Source: Virgifigura deserti | GTDB lineage: Bacteria > Pseudomonadota > Alphaproteobacteria > Dongiales > Dongiaceae | Assembly (NCBI GenBank): GCA_003576685.1 | Contig: QOZR01000011.1 | Span: 1-64,000, forward strand | Direction: 5' to 3' | Length of the DNA stretch: 64,000 nt | Shown here: positions 32,692-40,932 of the stretch, piece by piece | Position numbering within the stretch: position 1 is the stretch's first letter | Layout of the letters: every line of letters starts with the position of its first letter | Notes under the pieces: model-generated | The model's input: only the letters and a program-made list of their open reading frames with translations | Database searches by the model: none | Told to the model about the DNA's origin: nothing | Program-made: the position numbers and the translations under genes

Positions 32692-34341
32692 TCAGCTGCC
32701 GTCGCGCATCTCCTTGACGGCGTTGATCAGGCCGTTGGTCGACGAATCGTGACTGGAGACCGGATCGGGCGTTTCCAGCTCCGCGAGGATAACGGTCGCG
32801 AGCTGCTTGCCGAGCTCGACGCCCCATTGGTCGAACGAGTTGATCCGCCAGATCATGCCCTGAACGAAGATCTTGTGCTCGTAGAGGGCGATCAGCGCGC
32901 CCAGGGTGCCGGGATCGAGCTTGCGCAGAAGGATCGAGTTCGTCGGCTGGTTGCCGGGAAAGAGCTTGTGCGGCAGGAGCCGCTCCAAGGCGTCGCCCGA
33001 CAGGCCGCCGGCCTGAAGCTCCGCCCGAACCTCGGCGGCGGTCTTGCCCCGCATCAGCGCTTCGGTCTGCGCGAAGAAGTTGGCGAGCAGCATGTCATGA
33101 TGCCGGTCGATCGGATAATGGCTCTCCGCCGCCGCGATGAAATCGGCGGGGATCAGCTTGCCGCCCTGATGCAGCGCCTGAAAGAAGGCGTGCTGACCGT
33201 TGGTTCCGGGCTCGCCCCAGACGACGGGCGCGGTCGCGTAGTCGACTGCTTCACCGTCGCGGGTGACGCGCTTGCCGTTGCTTTCCATGTCCAGCTGCTG
33301 AAGGAAGGCGGGAAAGCGATGCAGGGTCTGGTCGTAAGGCAGCACGGCGAGCGTCTCCGCGCCGAAGAAACTGCCGTACCAGAGGCCGAGAAGGCCCATC
33401 AGCACAGGCATGTTCTCGTGCAGCGGCGCCGTCCGAAAATGCTCGTCCATGGAATGCGCACCGTCGAGCAGTTCGGTAAACCGCTCGAATCCGACGGCGA
33501 GCGCGATCGGCAGGCCGACGGCCGACCAGAGCGAATAGCGGCCGCCGACCCAATCCCAGATCTCGAAGGTCCGCTGCGGGTCGATTCCGAATGCGGCGGC
33601 CGCATCCTTGTTGTTGGTCACGGCGACGAAATGCTGCGCCAGCGACGCCATGTCGCCGCCGTTCTCGAGAAACCAGCTCCGGGCAGTCCGGGCGTTCGCC
33701 AGCGTTTCCTGCGTGGTGAAGGTCTTCGAAGTGATGATGAACAGGGTCGAAGCAGGATTCAGCCGTTGCAATGTCTGCGCAATCTGCGCGCCGTCGACGT
33801 TCGAGACGAAATGGACGCTGAGTTCCGCCGAACCGTAGGGCTTAAGCGCCTCGCAGACCATCTCCGGCCCGAGATGCGACCCGCCGATGCCGATATTGAC
33901 GATATCGGTGATGCGGCCCTGGGCATAGCCCGCCCAGGCGCCGGACCGGACTGTCTCGCTGAACGCCTGCATCCGCGACAGGACCGCATTGACGGCCGGC
34001 ATCACGTCCTGTCCATCGACGGCGATGAGGCGGTTGCTTCGGTTGCGGAGCGCGATATGGAGCGCCGCGCGCCCTTCGGTCGTGTTGATCCGCTCGCCAC
34101 CGACCATGTGCTCGATCCAGTCCGGCAGGTCCGCCTCGCGCGCCAGGTCGAGCAGCAGCGACCGCGTCTTCGTCGTGATCCTGTTCTTGGAATAGTCGAG
34201 CAGGATGTCGCCGACTTGGAGCGAGAACCGCTCGAAGCGGTTCGGCTCCTGGGCGAATAGATCGCGCATCTGAACCCGCGCTATCGTCTTGTGATGGGCC
34301 TGCAAGGCCTGCCAACCGGGGGACTGCGTCAGCACCGACAT
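32692..34341 (-). CDS. pgi: Glucose-6-phosphate isomerase
   Basis: A 549-residue enzyme, the usual bacterial length. The first signature is VNIGIGGSHLGPEMV, and GGRYSLWSAVGLPIAL and GQHAFFQALHQGG are further Pgi landmarks, with FFGAETLAVLPYDQ in between. It interconverts glucose-6-P and fructose-6-P, linking glucokinase output to amino-sugar (UDP-GlcNAc) synthesis for the glycan and lipid A. AGGAGA lies 6 to 8 bases before the ATG at 34341. It is divergent from glk across a 279-base promoter region with direct and inverted repeats. Confidence 0.96.
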   Translation of the reverse strand: MSVLTQSPGWQALQAHHKTIARVQMRDLFAQEPNRFERFSLQVGDILLDYSKNRITTKTRSLLLDLAREADLPDWIEHMVGGERINTTEGRAALHIALRNRSNRLIAVDGQDVMPAVNAVLSRMQAFSETVRSGAWAGYAQGRITDIVNIGIGGSHLGPEMVCEALKPYGSAELSVHFVSNVDGAQIAQTLQRLNPASTLFIITSKTFTTQETLANARTARSWFLENGGDMASLAQHFVAVTNNKDAAAAFGIDPQRTFEIWDWVGGRYSLWSAVGLPIALAVGFERFTELLDGAHSMDEHFRTAPLHENMPVLMGLLGLWYGSFFGAETLAVLPYDQTLHRFPAFLQQLDMESNGKRVTRDGEAVDYATAPVVWGEPGTNGQHAFFQALHQGGKLIPADFIAAAESHYPIDRHHDMLLANFFAQTEALMRGKTAAEVRAELQAGGLSGDALERLLPHKLFPGNQPTNSILLRKLDPGTLGALIALYEHKIFVQGMIWRINSFDQWGVELGKQLATVILAELETPDPVSSHDSSTNGLINAVKEMRDGS

Positions 34342-34373
34342 CTTATCTCCTCTCGTTGCACACGAACGGAACA

Positions 34374-34430
34374 ACCGACGCCACGCCCGCATGTCCTGTT
34401 TGCGGCCCCCGTTTGCGGCCCAACGTCGGT
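34374..34430. promoter_or_regulatory. Direct and inverted repeats in the pgi-glk divergent promoter region
   Basis: GTTTGCGGCCC occurs at 34398-34408 and 34411-34421 (period 13). They are flanked by ACCGACG at 34374-34380 and its complement CGTCGGT at 34424-34430. The cluster lies 33 to 89 bases before the pgi start. It could be an operator coordinating pgi and glk; no regulator is nearby. Confidence 0.35.
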
Positions 34431-34620
34431 CGGCTGGTGTTATCACTGTCGATGATTGTTCAGAGTAGGGAGGCGATCGACCACGGCAAAGAAAAAATTG
34501 CGCAACGATTCAGCCGCTCGGCCATTGACAGCAATGGGATGGTGCGGCAAATCCGATCGCTTGGTTTGTTGACCCCATAGTACCGCCCTGGCCGCTGGGC
34601 CTTTTCACGGGCTTTGACTG

Positions 34621-35610
34621 ATGAGTTCAAACGTTTCCTCGGATGCATGCTGGCTGGTCGGCGACGTTGGAAGCACCAATGCGCGCTTTGGTCTCGTCGC
34701 GGCCGGAGATCGGTCGGCCGCGCTGCGCGACGTTGCCAGCCTGCGGTGTGCCGACTACCCGGGCCTTGCCGCCGCGGTCGAGGCTTATCTGGCACGAGTT
34801 CCGGAACCGCGGCCGCGCGTGGCGGCCATTGCAATCGCGGCACCGCCGACCGGAGACCGCCTGTCCCTGACGAACCATCCCTGGACGTTCTCGATTTCCG
34901 AAACGCGGCAGGTCCTCGGCCTCGACCGGCTCGACATCCTGAACGACTTCACCGCGCTGGCCCTGTCGCTGCCGGTTCTGCCCATGGAAGATCTGGTGAA
35001 AGTCGGCGAGGGGAGCCCGACGGCGGATGCGCCCCTCGCGGTCATCGGACCGGGCACCGGGCTGGGCGTGTCAGGGCTGATCAAGACGGGCGATCGGTGG
35101 ATGGCCCTCACCGGGGAAGGCGGCCATGCGGCGTTCTCGCCGGTGACGGAGCGGGAGATGGATGTCGCCCGCATGCTCAAGCGACGCTATGGCCATGTCT
35201 CGTGGGAGCGGCTGCTTTCGGGTCCGGGGCTGGTCAATCTCTACGAATCGCTCGCCGAGCTGACAGGCCAGGCGCTCGAGCCGCTGTCGCCGAGGGATGT
35301 GAGCAAGCGGGGGATGGAGCGGTCCTGTCCGATCTGCAGCGAAGCGCTGGATATGTTCTGCGGCACGCTCGGCACCGCGGCGGGCAATCTGGCCCTGACC
35401 CTCGGCGCCCGTGGCGGCGTTTATATCGGTGGCGGGATCGTGCCGAAGCTCGGCGCCTTCTTCCAGCGGTCGGCGTTCCGTCAGCGCTTCGAGGAGAAGG
35501 GGCGATTCGCCGACTATCTCGCCGCCATTCCCACCTATGTCATCAGCGCCCGTTATCCGGCTCTGATCGGCTCCGCCATCGCGCTTCTTGCTCCGGCGGT
35601 TTCGGCATGA
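34621..35610 (+). CDS. glk: Glucokinase (Glk family)
   Basis: A 329-residue kinase of the bacterial Glk type (COG0837), not the ROK type. The phosphate loop LVGDVGSTNARFG is near the N-terminus, ILNDFTALALSLP carries the catalytic aspartate, and IGPGTGLGVSGL and LTGEGGHAAFSP are glucose and ATP contacts. GGVYIGGGIVPKL marks the C-terminal lobe. It phosphorylates glucose to feed pgi on the other side of the shared promoter region. No strong ribosome site precedes the ATG. The lipid A cluster begins 38 bases downstream. Confidence 0.93.
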   Translation: MSSNVSSDACWLVGDVGSTNARFGLVAAGDRSAALRDVASLRCADYPGLAAAVEAYLARVPEPRPRVAAIAIAAPPTGDRLSLTNHPWTFSISETRQVLGLDRLDILNDFTALALSLPVLPMEDLVKVGEGSPTADAPLAVIGPGTGLGVSGLIKTGDRWMALTGEGGHAAFSPVTEREMDVARMLKRRYGHVSWERLLSGPGLVNLYESLAELTGQALEPLSPRDVSKRGMERSCPICSEALDMFCGTLGTAAGNLALTLGARGGVYIGGGIVPKLGAFFQRSAFRQRFEEKGRFADYLAAIPTYVISARYPALIGSAIALLAPAVSA

Positions 35611-35648
35611 CGGGCCGTACCCTTGTCGACTCGTAAGAGACTCTAGGG

Positions 35649-36554
35649 GTGCGTCGTTCAACCCTGTGGCGGCGGATCGGCTACCGCCTTGAAGCAATTC
35701 TGCTGCATGCGCTGTTCGGGCTGGCGCGGCTGCTGCCTATCGACGCGGCGTCGGCGATCGGCGGCTCGATCGCCCGCACCATCGGGCCGCGGCTGCCGGT
35801 CAGCAACACCGGGCGTCGCAACCTGTCACAGGCCTTTCCGAAGAAATCGAAAGCGGAGATCGAAGCCATTCTGCGCGGCGTCTGGGACAATCTTGGGCGC
35901 ACCACAGCCGAATATCCGCACCTCACCAAGATCTGGGATTACACGGAGGAATCGACGGGTGCGAAACGCCGCGTCGAATTTGTCGGGCTCGAACATTTCG
36001 CGGCTCTGCGCGACGACGGCGCCCCCGGTCTGATCTTCTCCGGCCATCTCGCAAACTGGGAGCTGCTGCCCGTCGGCGCAGCGCGGCACAATCTCTCCGT
36101 CGCGTCGCTTTATCGCCCGCCCAACAATCCCTACGCTGCGGAGCTGGTGCGCCAGATCCGCAGCGCCGCGATGGGCGGCCTGATCGCGAGCGGCCTCGAG
36201 GGCGCGATCGGCGCCGTGAGGGTGATGGAGAAGGGGGGACATATTGGAATGCTGATCGATCAGCGGTTCCGTCGCGGCATCCCGGTTCCCTTCTTCGGTC
36301 AGCCCGCGCTGACGGCTACGGTCCTCGCGAAGCTCGCGCGGCGGTTCGACTGCCCGGTTCACGGCGCACGCGTCGAACGGCTCGGCGGCGCCCGTTTCCG
36401 GGTGACCCTCTCGCCGCCCCTCCCGGTGCCGCGAACGGAGGACGCGAACGCGGACATCGCGGCGATCATGGCCGAAGCCACCGCGATGCTCGAGGGCTGG
36501 ATCCGCGAGCGGCCGGAGCAATGGCTGTGGCTTCATAACCGCTGGCGCTCTTAG
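35649..36554 (+). CDS. Lipid A late acyltransferase, LpxL/HtrB family
   Basis: A 301-residue membrane-associated acyltransferase. It has an N-terminal hydrophobic stretch and the catalytic H-x4-E motif in SGHLANWE, then DQRFRRGIPVPFFGQPA and a C-terminal RPEQWLWLHNRW, all typical of LpxL-type enzymes. It sits at the head of the very-long-chain cluster, so it is the likely transferase for the AcpXL-bound acyl chain (LpxXL role, inferred). In Rhizobium the equivalent gene is at the far end of the cluster. Translation starts at the GTG at 35649 with TAGGG just before it. Confidence 0.85.
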   Translation: MRRSTLWRRIGYRLEAILLHALFGLARLLPIDAASAIGGSIARTIGPRLPVSNTGRRNLSQAFPKKSKAEIEAILRGVWDNLGRTTAEYPHLTKIWDYTEESTGAKRRVEFVGLEHFAALRDDGAPGLIFSGHLANWELLPVGAARHNLSVASLYRPPNNPYAAELVRQIRSAAMGGLIASGLEGAIGAVRVMEKGGHIGMLIDQRFRRGIPVPFFGQPALTATVLAKLARRFDCPVHGARVERLGGARFRVTLSPPLPVPRTEDANADIAAIMAEATAMLEGWIRERPEQWLWLHNRWRS

Positions 36555-36794
36555 AGTGCCTAACAGGCCCTCTCGATGTGTTCGCGCGGCAGGAACATTG
36601 CGATTCGGAGACGAGTTGCCTAAAGTTTTTCCGCGAGTGGTCTGATCGGCATGCTTGGCTCCCAGACATTGCGTGAATCGGCTCATTCGGTCATAGAATT
36701 TGTGGTTTGATACCGAAGAGGGGGCAGTCATCGGCATCAAGCCACAGGGTGCCAGTTATTTCGAAAGCTAGTCATTTCGCGGGGACGAGAGCAT

Positions 36795-37076
36795 ATGGCC
36801 GAAACGTTCGACGCGGTCGCCGACATCATCGCCGATGTCTGCAACATCGACCGCTCGGAACTCCAACCGGAGTCGCACACGATCAACGACCTCGGGATCG
36901 ACAGCCTGGACTTCCTCGACGTCACCTTCGCCATCGACAAGCGCTTCGGGATCAAGCTGCCGATCGAGCGCTGGATGCAGGATGTGAACGAAGGCAAGGT
37001 CGCGGCGGAGCATTATTTCATCCTCAAAAACCTGTGTGACCGGATCGATGAACTGGTTGCGGCCAAGGGCGCGTGA
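36795..37076 (+). CDS. acpXL: Acyl carrier protein AcpXL for very-long-chain acyl groups of lipid A
   Basis: A 93-residue acyl carrier protein. The phosphopantetheine site is the serine of LGIDSLDFLDV, and IKLPIERWMQDVNEGKVAAE and YFILKNLCDRIDEL match the AcpXL branch rather than AcpP. It carries the growing very-long-chain hydroxy acyl group (C28 type in known cases) to lipid A. FabZ, two ketosynthases and reductases follow on the same strand. The 240-base gap upstream (36555-36794) holds no credible gene and may contain its promoter. Confidence 0.93.
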   Translation: MAETFDAVADIIADVCNIDRSELQPESHTINDLGIDSLDFLDVTFAIDKRFGIKLPIERWMQDVNEGKVAAEHYFILKNLCDRIDELVAAKGA

Positions 37077-37156
37077 CGACTGAGCATCCGACCGCTGCGG
37101 CGACAAAGCGGCCTGCCGGAGTGCCGGTGAAGTCGGCCGCCGGGCGATAACGGTCA

Positions 37157-37609
37157 ATGCGCATCGATTATTTTCAACTTATCGATGCGGTGGAGGAATT
37201 TGCGCCGACCGAGGGGCGAATCCGTTGTCGGGCGACGGTGCCGGAGACTTCCACGATTTTCGAGGGGCATTTTCCGGGTTATCCGATCATGCCCGGTGTC
37301 CTGCTGGTGGAGTCGATGGCGCAGACCTCCGGGCATCTGCTCCTCGCGAGCAACGGCTTCTCGCGGATGCCTTTCCTGGCCGAGATCAAGACGGCCAAGC
37401 TCCGGAGCTTCGTGCAACCCGGCACGGCGTTGAGCGTGACCGCCATCCTCGAGCATGAGGGTTCGGGCTACGCCGTAACCCGCGGCCGCATCGAGCTGGC
37501 TGGCAAGGCCATCGCCGAGGCGGAGCTGCGGTTCCGGACGATGCCCTTCCCCTCGGATGCGTTCCGCGATCTGATGCGCGATCACGCGAGGCGGCTCGGC
37601 GTCCAATGA
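37157..37609 (+). CDS. fabZ: 3-hydroxyacyl-ACP dehydratase, FabZ family, of the very-long-chain cluster
   Basis: A 150-residue hot-dog-fold dehydratase. The catalytic motif is GHFPGYPIMPGVLLVESMAQ, with the active histidine and glutamate, and FLAEIKTAKLRSFVQPG follows. Length and motifs match FabZ. Beside acpXL it should remove water from the 3-hydroxyacyl-AcpXL intermediate. The four-base overlap (ATGA) with the next ketosynthase gene shows translational coupling. Confidence 0.9.
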   Translation: MRIDYFQLIDAVEEFAPTEGRIRCRATVPETSTIFEGHFPGYPIMPGVLLVESMAQTSGHLLLASNGFSRMPFLAEIKTAKLRSFVQPGTALSVTAILEHEGSGYAVTRGRIELAGKAIAEAELRFRTMPFPSDAFRDLMRDHARRLGVQ

Positions 37610-38853
37610 GCCAGAACGGACAGGCGGATCGGCCTTTGATGCGCGACGTTTGGATTACCGGCTGCGGTCTTGTCTCGGCCCTGGGCGAGGGCAAGGCGCA
37701 GCACTGGGCGCGCCTCGACGGCGCTGCGGCCGGCGAAGCGGTCGACAGCACCAGCTTCGCGCCCTTCCACGTCTATCCGATCGGCCCGTTGGAACTCGAC
37801 CGCCACATTCCAAGGCGGGGCGATCAGCGCGCCATGGGACCCCTGATGCAGTACGGGACCTATGCCGCGGGCATGGCGCTCCAAGCCGCCGGTGTTGCCG
37901 GAGACGAAGACCTGCTCAGCCGCATGCATCTGCTGGCGGCGTCGGGAGGCGGCGAGCGCGATGTCGAACTCGACGAGCAGATCCTAGCCACCCTGTGCGG
38001 CGGCGAGGCGTCTCAAGCCGCGCTGAACGAGGCGACATTGAACGAGCAGCTGATGAATGGGCTGCGGCCGACCCTCTTCCTGGCGCAGCTTCCCAACCTT
38101 TTCGCCGGCAACATCTCGATCGTGCACGGCGTTAGCGGCTCCAGCCGTACTTTCATGGGCGAGGAATCGGCCGGCGTCGATGCGGTGCGCATCGGCTTCG
38201 AGCGGATCGCAGCCGGGCAGGGCGACCTTGTTCTCGTCGGGTCGGCCTTCAATGCCAGCCGCTGGGACACCCATCTGATTTATCAGCCGGGAGGCTTGCT
38301 GCTGAGCGGGCCGATGCGCGGGCTGTGGGATCGGCCGCGAGATGGGATCTGTCTCGGCAGTGCCGGCGCCTTTCTGGTTCTCGAAGCGCGGGACCATGCG
38401 GTGCGGCGCGGTGTGGCGCCCCTGGCGCGCCTCTCGGCCATCCAGAGCGACCGTTGCGGCCGGACCGCCGGAGCGGCGGCGAGCAACGCGGCGCGGCAAT
38501 GGGCGACGGTGCGGCCGAAACTGCGCGACAGTGCCCTCGCGGTGCTGAGCGGCGCCTGCGGCTCCGGGCCGATCACGCGGGAGGAGAGGGGCTTCCTTCA
38601 GGATCTTGCCGGCTGGGGCGTCGATCTCACGGTCCGCGGCACGGCGGGGGTGCTCGGCCATTCGGTCGAGGCCGCCTTCCTCACGAACCTGATCCTCGCT
38701 ATTTCATGTCTTGAGCGGCGCAAGCTGTTCGCACCGTTGGCCCCGGAGGAGCCGCTGGAGGTGAGGGATGTTGGCGCGGTCGATCAGGTCCTCGTCACCG
38801 GCTGGGGGCACCGGCGCGGCGAGGGCATGGCGCTGCTGCAGACGGTGGAATGA
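37606..38853 (+). CDS. Beta-ketoacyl synthase-like protein lacking the active-site cysteine (FabF2-type)
   Basis: A 415-residue thiolase-fold protein of the FabF family. The nucleophile region normally reads T-A-C-x-S-G; here it is HGVSGSSRTFMGEESAG (Ser near 179), with no cysteine. The first catalytic histidine motif (NAHGTGT) is also missing, while LGHSVEAAFLTN keeps the second. It therefore resembles a chain-length-factor partner that would pair with the active FabF1-type enzyme encoded next. Paired fabF2/fabF1 genes occur in the rhizobial very-long-chain cluster. The gene overlaps fabZ by four bases. Confidence 0.85.
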   Translation: MSQNGQADRPLMRDVWITGCGLVSALGEGKAQHWARLDGAAAGEAVDSTSFAPFHVYPIGPLELDRHIPRRGDQRAMGPLMQYGTYAAGMALQAAGVAGDEDLLSRMHLLAASGGGERDVELDEQILATLCGGEASQAALNEATLNEQLMNGLRPTLFLAQLPNLFAGNISIVHGVSGSSRTFMGEESAGVDAVRIGFERIAAGQGDLVLVGSAFNASRWDTHLIYQPGGLLLSGPMRGLWDRPRDGICLGSAGAFLVLEARDHAVRRGVAPLARLSAIQSDRCGRTAGAAASNAARQWATVRPKLRDSALAVLSGACGSGPITREERGFLQDLAGWGVDLTVRGTAGVLGHSVEAAFLTNLILAISCLERRKLFAPLAPEEPLEVRDVGAVDQVLVTGWGHRRGEGMALLQTVE

Positions 38854-38879
38854 TGTGATGACGATCGGGGCATTGAGAG

Positions 38880-40154
38880 ATGTCTAGAAAAAGCGCATCC
38901 AATCGCCCTGTTGCGGTGACCGGGATTGGCATCATCACGTCGCTCGGCCGCGGACGGCAGGAGAACTGGCGGAAGCTGGTGGCCGGAAGCTCGGGTATTC
39001 ATCGCCTCACCCGGTTTCCGATCGAAGGGCTGCGGACGACGATCGGCGGGTCGGTCGACTTCCTCGATCTCGATCCGATCAGCGTGCCGGCGCTGAGCCT
39101 CGCGCTGGCCCGCGAGGTCTGTGCCGAGGCTATCGCGCAGAGCGGGGTCGGCGAGGCGAAGAGCTTCCCCGGCGAGCTGTTTCTGGCTTCGCCGCCGCTG
39201 GAGCAGGGCTGGCCGCAGCGCATGATACTGGCGCAGCGTATGCCGGGCATTCGCGAGACCGGGCCGCGCTATGCCGACCTCCTGCAGGCGGCGGCGCAGG
39301 ACTGCGGCGACATGCATACCGACTTCCTCAATGGAACCATTGCCGACAGTTTGGCGGAGGAGTTCGGCACGCAGGGGTCGCCGATCACTCTCTCGACCGC
39401 CTGCGCTTCGGGTGCGACGGCAATTCAGCTCGGCGTCGAGGCGATCCGCCGCGGCAGCAAGGCGGCGCTGTCGGTCGGCACCGACGGGTCGCTGCAGGCC
39501 GAGGCGCTGATCCGCTTCACGCTACTCTCGGCGCTCTCGACCGCGAACGAGATTCCGGAGCAGGCGGCGAAGCCGTTCTCGAAGAATCGCGACGGCTTTG
39601 TCATGGCCGAGGGCGCGGCGGCGCTGGTCCTCGAGGACGCCGACCATGCCAAGACCCGCGGCGCCAAGATCCTCGCTTATGTCCGCGGCTGCGGCGAGGC
39701 GGCCGATACCTTTCACCGCACCCGCAGCAACCCGAACGGGGCAGCAATCGTCGGTTGCATGCAGCGGGCGCTGGCCGATGCAGGCATCGGGCCCGAAGAC
39801 GTGGATTACATCAACGCGCATGGCACCGGAACGCCTGAGAACGACAAGATGGAATCCTTCGGCATTCAGCAGGTCTTCGGAGCACGCGCTTCGAGCGTTC
39901 CAGTCAGCTCGAACAAGTCGATGATCGGCCACACTTTGACTGCGGCCGGCGCGGTAGAGGCGGCCTTCTCGGTCTTGACGCTGAATGAAGGATTGCTGCC
40001 GCCGACAATCAACTACGCCCAGCCCGATCCGGCGATCCCGCTCGACGTAGTGCCGAACGAGGCGCGCCGGGCCGACGTCGCCTTCATATTGTCGAACTCC
40101 TTCGGCTTCGGCGGGCAGAACGTCAGTCTCGTTCTCAGCCGGGAGGCAACCTGA
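38880..40154 (+). CDS. fabF: Beta-ketoacyl-ACP synthase (FabF1-type), catalytically complete
   Basis: A 424-residue condensing enzyme. It keeps the full Cys-His-His set: Cys175 in STACASGATA, the histidine in INAHGTGTPENDK and the histidine in SMIGHTLTAAGAVEAA, with a C-terminal SNSFGFGGQNVSLVL. It elongates acyl-AcpXL with malonyl units, probably with the cysteine-less partner just upstream. The stop overlaps the fabG start by one base, so the run of genes is a single operon. Confidence 0.9.
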   Translation: MSRKSASNRPVAVTGIGIITSLGRGRQENWRKLVAGSSGIHRLTRFPIEGLRTTIGGSVDFLDLDPISVPALSLALAREVCAEAIAQSGVGEAKSFPGELFLASPPLEQGWPQRMILAQRMPGIRETGPRYADLLQAAAQDCGDMHTDFLNGTIADSLAEEFGTQGSPITLSTACASGATAIQLGVEAIRRGSKAALSVGTDGSLQAEALIRFTLLSALSTANEIPEQAAKPFSKNRDGFVMAEGAAALVLEDADHAKTRGAKILAYVRGCGEAADTFHRTRSNPNGAAIVGCMQRALADAGIGPEDVDYINAHGTGTPENDKMESFGIQQVFGARASSVPVSSNKSMIGHTLTAAGAVEAAFSVLTLNEGLLPPTINYAQPDPAIPLDVVPNEARRADVAFILSNSFGFGGQNVSLVLSREAT

Positions 40155-40924
40155 TGGCACCAAGCATCCGAGCCCGGCGTGTCCTCGTTACTGGCGGTGC
40201 CCGGGGGATCGGTGCCGCGATCGTCCATGAGCTCATTGATCAGGGCTATACCGTCGATTTTACCTTCAACGCCTCGGCCGAGCCGGCGCGGGAACTGGAG
40301 CATGAGATCCTCGCCCGCCATCCGCGCGCGGTACTGCGGCCGCGGATCTGTAACCTCGCCGATGCCGATGCGGTCGAGTTGCTGGCGCATGATCTGGAGC
40401 AGGTCGAGACCGGCTATTATGGCTTCGTCCATAACGCCGGGACCACCTATGATTCGCTGTCGGCGCTCGTCGATCTGGAGACGGCGGAGCGGGTGATGCA
40501 GGTGAATTTCTGGTCGATGGTGCGGCTGTTGCAGGCGGTAATGCGCGGCATGACGTCGCGCGGCGAGGGGCGCATCGTCCTGATCGGCTCGCTGACGGCG
40601 CTACGCGGCGCGCGCGGCAACGCGCCCTATGCCGCGAGCAAGGCGGCCATGCTGGGCTATATGCGCTCGGTCGTCGAGGAGGTGGCGCGCAAGGGCGTGA
40701 CAGCCAACTATGTCGCCCCCGGATTTATCGATACCGACATGCTGGAGCCCTATGCCGCACAGCGGGGGACGCTCGAGCCGCAGATTCCCGCCGGGCGCTA
40801 TGGCCAACCGGAGGAGGTCGCCGCGGCGGTCGGCTTCCTACTTTCCGAGCGCGCCGCCTACATCAACGGCGCGACGCTGGAGATCGACGGCGGTCTCGGC
40901 GCCACGCTCGCCGCGCAACCCTGA
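40154..40924 (+). CDS. 3-oxoacyl-ACP reductase, FabG-type SDR
   Basis: A 256-residue classical SDR. The cofactor motif is TGGARGIG near the N-terminus, the structural motif HNAG is in FVHNAGTTYDSL, the catalytic serine is in LIGSLTALRG and the Y-x3-K is in YAASKAA. NYVAPGFIDTDML and a C-terminal YINGATLEIDGGLG are FabG landmarks. It should reduce the 3-oxoacyl-AcpXL made by the ketosynthases. The Rhizobium clusters I recall lack a dedicated reductase, so its presence here makes the cycle self-contained. The next gene starts 8 bases after its stop. Confidence 0.85.
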   Translation: MAPSIRARRVLVTGGARGIGAAIVHELIDQGYTVDFTFNASAEPARELEHEILARHPRAVLRPRICNLADADAVELLAHDLEQVETGYYGFVHNAGTTYDSLSALVDLETAERVMQVNFWSMVRLLQAVMRGMTSRGEGRIVLIGSLTALRGARGNAPYAASKAAMLGYMRSVVEEVARKGVTANYVAPGFIDTDMLEPYAAQRGTLEPQIPAGRYGQPEEVAAAVGFLLSERAAYINGATLEIDGGLGATLAAQP

Positions 40925-40932
40925 GGCAATCC

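Noticed and set aside
32749..34260. A 503-codon plus-strand frame opposite pgi
   Set aside because: Entirely antisense to pgi, which is unambiguous.
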